Part shown: in pieces, positions 1 to 5,204 of the stretch
Layout: every line of letters begins with the position of its first letter
How positions within the stretch are numbered: position 1 is the first letter of the stretch
From: Bacilli bacterium
Lineage (GTDB): Bacteria > Bacillota > Bacilli > RF39 > UBA660
Length of the DNA stretch: 6,294 nucleotides
Reading direction: 5' to 3'
NCBI GenBank assembly: GCA_017525855.1
Contig: JAFXSE010000069.1
Coordinates: 1 to 6,294 of the forward strand
Position numbers and translations under genes: made by a program
Notes under the pieces: model-generated
Told to the model about the DNA's origin: nothing
Databases searched by the model: none
Seen by the model: the letters and a program-made list of their open reading frames with translations, nothing else

Positions 1-900
1 ACCAAGTAATAACAAAGTAAAGGCAGAAACCAATATGCCTTCAAGCAAATATCCAGATTTATCCTTTAATTTATTATAAATACTAGGAAACACAATATTA
101 GAAAATATTGATGGAATATTTGAAAATGCAACCAAAACACTGAAAATTGTTGCCATAATTCCTTGACTTATACCATTTTCTAATTCATATTGAATAAATA
201 GTTTTGCTTGGTTTTGACCAATGTCAACTATTCCAGTTTCTAATCCATATAATAAAGGTAGTAATATTAATAAAATTGACCATACTTTTTTGTGACTCTT
301 CTTTTCTACTTTTTCCTTAATGGAAACATCAACATTTTCAGAAACATCAAATAGATTAAATGATAAAACAAAGGAAATTAAAGTAGAAAAAATTGCAATA
401 TACATAGGTAGATAAGCATTAATATTAAATAATGGACCAACAACCAATCCAGCTATAGTGCCAACAATTGCATATAACATACAAGCTGTGTTAAAAATTT
501 TAATAAAACTATTTTCGCGATTAGCATAAACTAAATTTCTTCGTAATTCTACAACTACCATAGCTTTAAACATAAATGAAACTTCATATAAAATTTCACC
601 AATAGCAAGACCAAATAATGTTGTACTAAATGTCAATAGTAATGCAGAAAATATAAAAATAAAGTTTCCTAATCTAACAGAAAATGTATTTCCAATCTTT
701 TTTATAACCTTAAGTAAGGGAACTTGCAATAATATACTTGTAGTGATAGAAATTGTTGTAAGTAAGGAAAACTCGGATGCAGATAATCCTTTTACTGTTG
801 TCAAAAACAATGTGTTTATAATATTAAAAAATAATAATCCACCTGATAAACTATAATATACAGGATATATTTTTATAAATCTATTTATTTTTTTAGCCAT
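1..900 (-). CDS. MFS-type membrane transporter (C-terminus beyond window)
   Basis: Reading leftward from an ATG at 900-898, the frame stays open for 300 codons to the window edge, so the 3' end is missing. The protein starts MAKKINRFIKIYPVYYSLSG and is strongly hydrophobic. Likely membrane segments lie near residues 14-34, 44-62, 78-106, 136-158, 162-183 and 206-226, with a further one around 248-272. A charged loop (about 186-205, rich in E, K and S) separates the sixth and earlier segments from the rest, as expected for the central loop of a 12-helix major facilitator. Family assignment is from this pattern, not from a signature motif, and the substrate is unknown. A modest GGAAA ribosome site (909-913) lies 8 nt before the start. 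It is transcribed divergently from the acetyltransferase operon, which suggests a linked role such as export. Confidence 0.78.
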   Translation of the reverse strand, partial: MAKKINRFIKIYPVYYSLSGGLLFFNIINTLFLTTVKGLSASEFSLLTTISITTSILLQVPLLKVIKKIGNTFSVRLGNFIFIFSALLLTFSTTLFGLAIGEILYEVSFMFKAMVVVELRRNLVYANRENSFIKIFNTACMLYAIVGTIAGLVVGPLFNINAYLPMYIAIFSTLISFVLSFNLFDVSENVDVSIKEKVEKKSHKKVWSILLILLPLLYGLETGIVDIGQNQAKLFIQYELENGISQGIMATIFSVLVAFSNIPSIFSNIVFPSIYNKLKDKSGYLLEGILVSAFTLLLLG

Positions 901-941
901 TTATATAATTTCCGATCTTTAATAATAATTAATTTAAACTC

Positions 942-970
942 ATTATATAAGATATTCAAAAATATTGCAA
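942..970 (-). promoter_or_regulatory. Sigma-A-type promoter for the MFS transporter
   Basis: On the minus strand, -35 TTGCAA (970-965) is followed by a 17-nt spacer and a perfect -10 TATAAT (947-942). Transcription would start near 935, giving a leader of about 35 nt before the MFS start codon. The -35 box is self-complementary and is also the -35 of the rightward promoter. Confidence 0.6.
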
Positions 971-993
971 TAACTATGACACTATGATAAAAT
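965..993 (+). promoter_or_regulatory. Extended -10 promoter for the acetyltransferase operon
   Basis: On the plus strand, -35 TTGCAA (965-970), a 17-nt spacer and -10 TAAAAT (988-993) preceded by TGA (985-987, an extended -10 TG element) form a good sigma-A promoter. The start would fall near 1000, about 28 nt before the TTG start codon. It shares its -35 hexamer with the leftward MFS promoter. Confidence 0.62.
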
Positions 994-1008
994 TCATATG
1001 TATATGAA
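993..1008 (+). promoter_or_regulatory. 16-bp dyad at the operon start site, candidate operator
   Basis: TTCATAT (993-999) and ATATGAA (1002-1008) are perfect inverted copies around a 2-bp centre. The dyad begins at the last base of the -10 box and covers the predicted +1, where a bound dimeric repressor would block the rightward promoter. No regulator gene is visible in the window. In DNA this AT-rich a 7-bp dyad can arise by chance, so this is a candidate only. Confidence 0.35.
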
Positions 1009-1013
1009 ATAAT

Positions 1014-1018
1014 AGGAG
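1014..1018 (+). promoter_or_regulatory. Ribosome binding site fixing a TTG start
   Basis: AGGAG lies 9 nt before the TTG at 1028. The next in-frame methionine codon is residue 25 (ATG at 1100) and has no comparable site, and residues 1-24 match the N-terminal part expected of the family, so TTG is the preferred start. Confidence 0.7.
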
Positions 1019-1027
1019 AAAGGTAAA

Positions 1028-1780
1028 TTGTTAAGTAAAATCACAAGCAAGGAAGATTTGAAAAGAATAGAACCATTATTTACAGACATTAGATTTTATA
1101 TGGGAAAAAGTGTTTTAGAAGGGATAATGGGAGAAGTATATACTGATAATGCTTTGAGTCCCAAATTTGCAATTCTGCTTGTAAAATCATTTTGTTTTAT
1201 AAGTGGTATTATAGAAAAAGAAGAACTAAGAGAAATAATTAACAATAATTTTAAAAATAAAAGTATAATACCAAGTGATGAAATATGCGTGCAAATTGAA
1301 GAAATATATGGAGAAAGAATAGTAAAAACACAAAGGTACTCAATAAAGAAGAACCCTTCCTTTAATATATCAAAACTTAAAAAAATGACAAATAATTTAT
1401 CCCAAGAATACAAAATTGAAAAAATAAAAGATGATTTAATAGATAAAGTTAGAGAAGAAGGGTTTAATATTACAACAGAAAACTATGAAAAAAATGGCAT
1501 AGGATTTTGTTGTATATACAATAATGAAATAATAGGAAGTGCTTCTTCAAATATATTTTATAAAGATGGAATAGAAGTTAATGTTAGAGTAAAAGAAAAA
1601 TACAGAAGAAAAGGTATAGCAACAGCAATGTGTGCTAACTTAATATTAGAATGTATTAATCAAAACAAAAAGATTAGCTGGGATGCAAAAGATATGAATT
1701 CAGTTAAGCTTGCAGAAAAATTGGGATTTGAATATGACTCACCTTATAATAGGTATAAATTTAAGAAAAGTCAGGAGTAG
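1028..1780 (+). CDS. GNAT family N-acetyltransferase, ZmaR-like (GNAT_acetran type)
   Basis: A 250-aa cytosolic protein predicted to transfer an acetyl group from acetyl-CoA to an amine. The N-terminal half (about 15-60) has the pattern of the GNAT_acetran family: GIMGEVYTD followed by a serine/proline turn and SFCFISG, which in relatives precedes the catalytic domain. The C-terminal GNAT fold (about 130-250) shows the acetyl-CoA-binding loop RRKGIA at residues 193-198 (R/Q-x-x-G-x-A) and the closing NSVKLAEKLGF at 224-234. Length is normal for the family, whose named member ZmaR acetylates the antibiotic zwittermicin A. The substrate here is unknown. It is the first gene of a three-gene operon: its last codons contain the AGGAG used by the next gene, which starts 3 nt after its stop, so translation is probably coupled. 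Confidence 0.85.
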   Translation: MLSKITSKEDLKRIEPLFTDIRFYMGKSVLEGIMGEVYTDNALSPKFAILLVKSFCFISGIIEKEELREIINNNFKNKSIIPSDEICVQIEEIYGERIVKTQRYSIKKNPSFNISKLKKMTNNLSQEYKIEKIKDDLIDKVREEGFNITTENYEKNGIGFCCIYNNEIIGSASSNIFYKDGIEVNVRVKEKYRRKGIATAMCANLILECINQNKKISWDAKDMNSVKLAEKLGFEYDSPYNRYKFKKSQE

Positions 1781-1783
1781 AAA

Positions 1784-2605
1784 ATGGAGAATATAATTGA
1801 TAATTTAGATAGTATTATAAAATATTCAGGAGAAAATGTTTCTGCAATAATAAAAGATATAAACAGTCAAGAATACATATATAAATTTAATAGCGATACA
1901 AAGCTTATATCTGCATCGACAATAAAAGTACCCATAATGCTAGCAATATTAGAAGAGGTAAGACAAGGAAATATTAGTCTAGATGCTGAACTTTTAGTTA
2001 AAAGTGAAGATGTAACATATAATACAAAAGTATTTGAAAATGGAGAAAAGCGTTATTCAATTTATGAGCTAATTAATTGGATGATTATTAATTCTGATAA
2101 TACAGCTACAAATGTATTAATTAGAAAAATAGGTATGGACAAAATAAATAGCTATATTTTAAACGAGTTAAAAGTAAAATCAACGAGTTTACAAAGATAT
2201 ATGTTGGATTTTGAAGCAGTAAAAGAGGGATTAAATAATTACATGAGTCAAGAAGATATGCTCATAATATTTACTAAGCTTTTTAATAAAAAAATTTTAA
2301 ATGATGATTTATGTGAAAAAGCAGTTAATATACTTTATAATCAGCGTGGACAGTATAGAATTATGAGATATATTTATGAACCAGTAAAATTTGCACATAA
2401 AGGAGGAGCATTAGACTATTTAGGTCATGATGTTGGTGTTATGAATATTAATGATAAATTATACTATGTTGGAATTTCTGTATATGATTCTAAAGATAAA
2501 GAAGGAAATAACAGGCTGTTTGGAAATTTAGGTAGAGAAATATATGAGTATTTAAAAAATATAAAAAAGCAAGGAGTTCCTGTTTATAAAAATAAAGGAT
2601 ATTAG
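1784..2605 (+). CDS. Leaderless class A beta-lactamase-fold serine hydrolase
   Basis: A 273-aa member of the penicillin-recognising serine hydrolase group (beta-lactamase2 type). The three hallmark motifs are in order: S45-T-I-K48 (nucleophile serine and lysine), S104-D-N106, and K206-G-G208 in place of KTG. The region matching the omega loop (about 138-160) reads RYMLDFEA then KEGLNNYMS and lacks a clear E-x-x-L-N, so efficient penicillin deacylation is doubtful; E144 or E148 are the only candidates for the general base. There is no signal peptide: the protein opens MENIIDNLDSIIKYSGENVS and has about the length of a mature enzyme, so it should act in the cytosol on an amide, ester or peptide substrate rather than on periplasmic-type or exported targets. 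AGGAG at 1773-1777, inside the preceding gene, gives a 6-nt spacing to the ATG. Confidence 0.83.
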   Translation: MENIIDNLDSIIKYSGENVSAIIKDINSQEYIYKFNSDTKLISASTIKVPIMLAILEEVRQGNISLDAELLVKSEDVTYNTKVFENGEKRYSIYELINWMIINSDNTATNVLIRKIGMDKINSYILNELKVKSTSLQRYMLDFEAVKEGLNNYMSQEDMLIIFTKLFNKKILNDDLCEKAVNILYNQRGQYRIMRYIYEPVKFAHKGGALDYLGHDVGVMNINDKLYYVGISVYDSKDKEGNNRLFGNLGREIYEYLKNIKKQGVPVYKNKGY

Positions 2606-2635
2606 TAATAAAGAGTACAAGTTATAGGAGAAAAT

Positions 2636-3133
2636 ATGAGTAAAGGAATTATAATAGCCACTTTTGCAGCTTGTGGTAAAAGCATTTTAGGGAAAAAATA
2701 TAAAAATGTGTTAGATTTAGAATCTAGTTATTATAAGTATAAAATTGCTAATGATAATTTAACAGTAGAAGAAAGAAAAGGAACTAAAAAAGAATTAAAT
2801 ACAAACTGGCCTCAAAATTATTATGATGAAATTCTTAAAGCTATAGATAAGTATGATATAGTTTTAGTTCAATTAAAACCTGAACATTTTGATTACTTTG
2901 ATAAAAGTAATATTAAATATTCAATAGCATATCCAAATATTGACAATTGGAATGTAATTGAAAAAAGATGCAAAGAAAGAGGCAATAATAATGCTTTTAT
3001 AACTAGACTAAAAGAAGTTTTTAAACCTTATTATAAAGATGCAATACAAAGAAACTATGAAAAATTATATATACTTAATGAAAATGAAACATTAGAAGAT
3101 ATTTTAAAAGAAAATAATGTAAAATTAATTTAA
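2636..3133 (+). CDS. Small P-loop NTPase, kinase-like
   Basis: A 165-aa protein with a degenerate Walker A near its N-terminus (IIATFAACGKS, residues 6-16; G14-K15-S16 after a hydrophobic strand). The usual first glycine of GxxxxGK[ST] is replaced, as in several small nucleotide-kinase-like families. D27-L-E-S-S31 sits where kinases of this fold place the acceptor-binding aspartate. IVLVQL (about 75-80) is a likely second strand, and the basic stretch EKRCKERG followed by a helical region resembles the lid of small kinases. Role and substrate are not recognised; it may phosphorylate a small molecule or nucleotide, or be only an ATP-binding protein. AGGAG (2626-2630) is 5 nt before the ATG, and the gap from the hydrolase is 30 nt with no promoter, so it is the third gene of the operon. 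Confidence 0.62.
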   Translation: MSKGIIIATFAACGKSILGKKYKNVLDLESSYYKYKIANDNLTVEERKGTKKELNTNWPQNYYDEILKAIDKYDIVLVQLKPEHFDYFDKSNIKYSIAYPNIDNWNVIEKRCKERGNNNAFITRLKEVFKPYYKDAIQRNYEKLYILNENETLEDILKENNVKLI

Positions 3134-3135
3134 TA

Positions 3136-3174
3136 TATTTTAATCTATAGATTTGCAATGTATAGATTAAAATA
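3136..3174 (+). terminator. AT-rich hairpin after the three-gene operon, possible weak terminator
   Basis: A perfect 14-bp stem (3136-3149 with 3161-3174) encloses an 11-nt loop, starting 2 nt after the stop codon of the P-loop gene. The stem has only one G-C pair and no T-run follows, so it is a weak terminator at best or an RNA 3'-end stabiliser. Read-through into the downstream insertion sequence is therefore likely. Confidence 0.4.
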
Positions 3175-3203
3175 ATAGCAAATTTTGTAAATTAAATACG
3201 TTA

Positions 3204-3224
3204 GTGTAAAATTTATGTAGGCAA
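3204..3224 (+). repeat. Left terminal inverted repeat of the ISLre2 element
   Basis: Begins GTGT and ends ATGTAGGCAA. It matches the reverse complement of 4898-4918 at 17 of 21 positions, with the inner 10 bases and outer 4 bases identical. Confidence 0.75.
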
Positions 3225-3264
3225 AAAAATAAAAAATTTATCTAAATATTTTTTTTATTGAATA

Positions 3265-3293
3265 TTGAAAAAACATGGTTAATCCGATACAAT
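3265..3293 (+). promoter_or_regulatory. Promoter of the ISLre2 transposase
   Basis: -35 TTGAAA (3265-3270), an exact 17-nt spacer, and -10 TACAAT (3288-3293). Transcription would start near 3300, about 32 nt before the transposase ATG. The spacer contains one arm of the hairpin that covers the transposase start. Confidence 0.6.
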
Positions 3294-3337
3294 GTTAATT
3301 GCAAAAAAACAAATAGTAAAGGATAATAACCATGTTT
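3271..3337 (+). promoter_or_regulatory. Inverted repeat that can hide the transposase ribosome site and start codon
   Basis: AAACATGGTTA (3271-3281) pairs perfectly with TAACCATGTTT (3327-3337), and ATCC (3282-3285) pairs with GGAT (3321-3324) across a 2-nt bulge, giving 15 base pairs. The right arm contains the ATG (3332-3334) and the GGAT of the AAAGGAT ribosome site (3318-3324). The left arm lies wholly upstream of the element's predicted start site, so only transcripts entering from outside would carry both arms. The read-through-protection role is inferred by analogy with IS10 and IS50. Confidence 0.65.
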
Positions 3338-4807
3338 GAAGAAATTATAACAAGTAATGAAATAAAATTCAATGATTTAGAGAAAAAAGTTTATAAATTT
3401 GTATGTTTTTTTGGATGTTTAATAATAAAGTTAATGTTAGAATCATACGACAAGAAATTAATGAAAGTTCGAGACAGTAAGAAATATAGACATAAAGGAT
3501 TAAGAACAACCCATGTAAATACAGTAATGGGAGAAATAAAATTTAAAAGAGCAATGTATGAAGTAAAAGAAGAAGGAATTACAAAAACAGTATACTTGTT
3601 AGATGAAAAATTAAAAATAAGTGGAAGTGGAAAAGTATCAAGCAATTTAGTAGAAAAAGTAGTTGAAGTAGTACCAATAACAGATTCATATAGAAAAAGT
3701 GAAACAGTAATAGAAGAAACAACAAACACAACCATAAGCCATGAAAAAATAAGAAATATAATAGTAGATGTTGGAGAAAAAATAACAAAAAAAGAAAAAG
3801 AGGAAAGCAAATTATTAGATAAAGGACAATTGATAGCAGGGCTTAAAGAAGTGACTGCATTATTTGAAGAAGTAGATGGAATATGGATAAATTTACAAGG
3901 AAAAGACAGGAAAGAAAAACTAGAAAAAAATAAAAAGAAAGCAGAAAAAGAAAACAAAGAATTCAATCCAAAAATGAAGATAAAAACAGAGCTGAAATTG
4001 CATGTTATGTATGAAGGATGGAAAAAGGATGATCCAAGACATAGCTTAATAAATAAGCAATATATAGCAGGAATAATGAAACCAAAAGAAATATCAAAAT
4101 TAAGAGATGCCAGAGTATATCAGCAATATGATGAAAGCAAAATAAAAATAATAGTAACAAATGGAGACGGAGCACAATGGACAAAAGGAACAACAGCAAA
4201 AGGAGGATTTTATCAAAAAGATGAATATCATATAATGCAAGAAATAGTAAGAGATGTACCAAAAGAATATCAAAACATAATAAAGGAACTAGTAAATACA
4301 AAGGAATATAAAAAAATACCAAAAGCAATAGAGGGAATCAAATATGAAGTAGGAGGAGAATATGAAGCAATAAAAAAATTAAAAAAGTTAGAAAAGTATT
4401 TAAGTAAAGATTTAGGAAGCTACCAAGATGTACTAGAAGTACCAGAAGCCCCAGAAGGAATAGAATATAGAACAATGGGAACACAAGAAAGTCAAATATT
4501 TAGTAAATTAAAGAAGGTATTTTGTAGTGGAAGAAAAGCATTTAGTAAAAAAGGAGCAAATGCATTAGCAAAGATTTGTGTATTAAGTGAAAAGATAAAA
4601 ATAGATGAATTAGAAGAAGCAATACCAATAGATACAAGTGTAGAAGATTGGATAAAAGAAATTGAAAAACAAGTAAGAGCAACAAAGAAATATCATTGTG
4701 CAAAAGAAAAGGAAAAAGCAAGCTTATATACAGGAGTAAAAACAGGAGGAATAGAATATAAGTTTATGAAAGAAATAGCAAAAATAAAAAGCTTTAGTGA
4801 AATATAG
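3332..4807 (+). CDS. ISLre2-family transposase (UPF0236 group)
   Basis: A 491-aa DDE-type transposase that would cut and rejoin the ends of its own element. Recognisable family blocks are the N-terminal YRHKGLRTTHVNTVMGEIKF region (about 52-71, basic then GEIxFKR), FEEVDGIWINLQGK around D182, and VTNGDGAQW around D279, followed by DEYHIMQEI; D182 and D279 are the likely first two acidic catalytic residues. The third (glutamate) was not assigned. The residue 195-215 region is a highly charged lysine/glutamate stretch. The reading frame is intact with no stop or frameshift and the length is in the family range, so the enzyme may be active. Its start is overlapped by a long inverted repeat that probably limits translation from read-through RNA. 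The gene is purine-rich on the coding strand, more so than its neighbours. Confidence 0.9.
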   Translation: MFEEIITSNEIKFNDLEKKVYKFVCFFGCLIIKLMLESYDKKLMKVRDSKKYRHKGLRTTHVNTVMGEIKFKRAMYEVKEEGITKTVYLLDEKLKISGSGKVSSNLVEKVVEVVPITDSYRKSETVIEETTNTTISHEKIRNIIVDVGEKITKKEKEESKLLDKGQLIAGLKEVTALFEEVDGIWINLQGKDRKEKLEKNKKKAEKENKEFNPKMKIKTELKLHVMYEGWKKDDPRHSLINKQYIAGIMKPKEISKLRDARVYQQYDESKIKIIVTNGDGAQWTKGTTAKGGFYQKDEYHIMQEIVRDVPKEYQNIIKELVNTKEYKKIPKAIEGIKYEVGGEYEAIKKLKKLEKYLSKDLGSYQDVLEVPEAPEGIEYRTMGTQESQIFSKLKKVFCSGRKAFSKKGANALAKICVLSEKIKIDELEEAIPIDTSVEDWIKEIEKQVRATKKYHCAKEKEKASLYTGVKTGGIEYKFMKEIAKIKSFSEI

Positions 4808-4897
4808 TTAAATGACTATATTTATTAAGAGAACCAAAATAAAATAAATAGTTGATAGCAAAGGCATTTGAGGATTAAAAATAAAAAGATAAAAAAA

Positions 4898-4918
4898 TTG
4901 CCTACATTTACTTGACAC
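4898..4918 (-). repeat. Right terminal inverted repeat of the ISLre2 element, with outward TTGACA
   Basis: Reads TTGCCTACAT inward and ends ACTTGACAC on the plus strand; it is the 17/21 inverted partner of 3204-3224. A perfect -35 consensus TTGACA lies at 4912-4917 and points out of the element to the right. The nearest TATAAT (4938-4943) is 20 nt away, longer than the optimum. Confidence 0.75.
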
Positions 4919-4919
4919 A

Positions 4920-4988
4920 TACATTTTTTATACTTTTTATAATAACCCCTTTTAAATCTAATAAATCTTTGATACAATTACTATGCAC
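4920..4988 (-). pseudogene. 5' fragment of an ISL3-family transposase gene
   Basis: From a GTG at 4988-4986 the minus strand encodes 23 residues, (V/M)HSN then CIKDLLDLKGVIIKSIKNV, which resemble the N-terminus of clostridial ISL3-family transposases (I-x-D-L-L-x-L-x-G-V-I-I). The start is supported by AAGGAGGT (5004-4997) 8 nt upstream and by an in-frame stop just before the GTG. At codon 24 the sequence enters the ISLre2 terminal repeat and reaches a stop after VK. The zinc-finger and DDE domains, more than 90 percent of the gene, are missing, so no enzyme can be made. Identification rests on a short peptide. Confidence 0.6.
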
Positions 4989-5053
4989 TTATCAATACCT
5001 CCTTAAATGTTTTGTCACAATTACATTTTATCAGGTATTTTAGATAAGTGCAT
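4983..5053 (-). promoter_or_regulatory. Leader inverted repeat covering the ISL3 transposase start
   Basis: On the minus strand ATGCACTTATC (5053-5043) pairs perfectly with GATAAGTGCAT (4993-4983), and AATACCT (5039-5033) with AGGTATT (5000-4994), giving 18 base pairs interrupted by a 3-nt bulge. A small inner stem (ACATTT/AAATGT, 5028-5023 with 5010-5005) lies inside. The 3' arm covers the end of the Shine-Dalgarno sequence and the GTG start. The 5' arm is in the promoter spacer and so is absent from RNA made by the element's own promoter. On the plus strand the same structure followed by a T-rich run (5053-5061) could also act as a terminator. Confidence 0.65.
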
Positions 5054-5065
5054 TATTTTTTACAA
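5037..5065 (-). promoter_or_regulatory. Promoter of the ISL3-like transposase remnant
   Basis: On the minus strand -35 TTGTAA (5065-5060), a 17-nt spacer and -10 TAAAAT (5042-5037). The start would be near 5030, about 42 nt before the GTG and downstream of the outer hairpin arm. It would now drive only the short remnant peptide and possibly RNA antisense to the ISLre2 element. Confidence 0.5.
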
Positions 5066-5118
5066 AAAAAATGCTGAAGCTTATTTAATCACTCCAACAT
5101 TTATTATAGAACCAAAAG

Positions 5119-5144
5119 AGATTAGGGTATAAAAGCCCTAATCT
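5119..5144 (+). terminator. Stem-loop terminator upstream of the toxin relic
   Basis: AGATTAGGG (5119-5127) pairs perfectly with CCCTAATCT (5136-5144) around an 8-nt loop, extendable by G-T and A-T pairs at the base, with an imperfect T-rich tail (TTCACTTT). In ToxIN and AbiQ loci a terminator separates the antitoxin RNA repeats from the toxin gene, limiting toxin expression. This hairpin has exactly that position relative to the toxin relic, 60 nt before its start, although the repeats are gone. Confidence 0.72.
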
Positions 5145-5204
5145 TTCACTTTAAATTTAAAATATATTGAATATTGTTATATAATATAAACAATTGGAAT
5201 AATA

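Larger units (their letters stand above)
3204..4918 (+). mobile_element. ISLre2-family insertion sequence, apparently complete
   Basis: A 1715-bp element bounded by 21-bp imperfect inverted repeats and carrying one full-length transposase gene, which fits the size and single-gene layout of the ISLre2 family. It lies just after the operon hairpin on the left and abuts a truncated ISL3-like transposase on the right. Flanks ATACGTTA (3196-3203) and ATACATTT (4919-4926) agree at 6 of 8 positions. This could be a decayed target duplication or chance, so the insertion may have been followed by a deletion or rearrangement of one side. Confidence 0.82.
4919..5113 (-). mobile_element. Remnant of an ISL3-like element (transposase 5' end and leader)
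   Basis: On the minus strand this segment holds, in order, a possible outer end starting GGTTCTATAATAAATGTTGG at 5113, a promoter, a hairpin leader, a perfect AAGGAGGT ribosome site and the first codons of an ISL3-type transposase. The coding part stops exactly where the ISLre2 right end begins. No continuation is found on the far side of the ISLre2 element (3203 and leftward), so the rest was deleted. The outer boundary at 5113 is inferred from resemblance to ISL3-type ends and cannot be proved, because the partner repeat is lost. Confidence 0.55.

Noticed and set aside
1096..1413. Minus-strand 105-codon open frame inside the acetyltransferase gene
   Set aside because: It lies wholly antisense to a well-supported GNAT gene, has no ribosome site, and its composition is that of a shadow of a lysine/glutamate-rich coding strand.
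3391..4328. Three minus-strand open frames (191, 69 and 107 codons) inside the transposase gene
   Set aside because: They are low-complexity Leu/Phe/Ser sequences, the complement of the purine-rich transposase coding strand, with no family resemblance.
5054..5118. Surviving ToxI-type antitoxin repeat unit upstream of the terminator
   Set aside because: No unit is repeated even twice, and the segment reads better as the outer end of the ISL3-like element; a single degenerate unit cannot be excluded by eye.
5157..5185. Promoter for the toxin relic using TATAAT at 5180-5185
   Set aside because: The -10 is perfect but no acceptable -35 lies at 16-18 nt; in this AT-rich DNA an isolated TATAAT is weak evidence.
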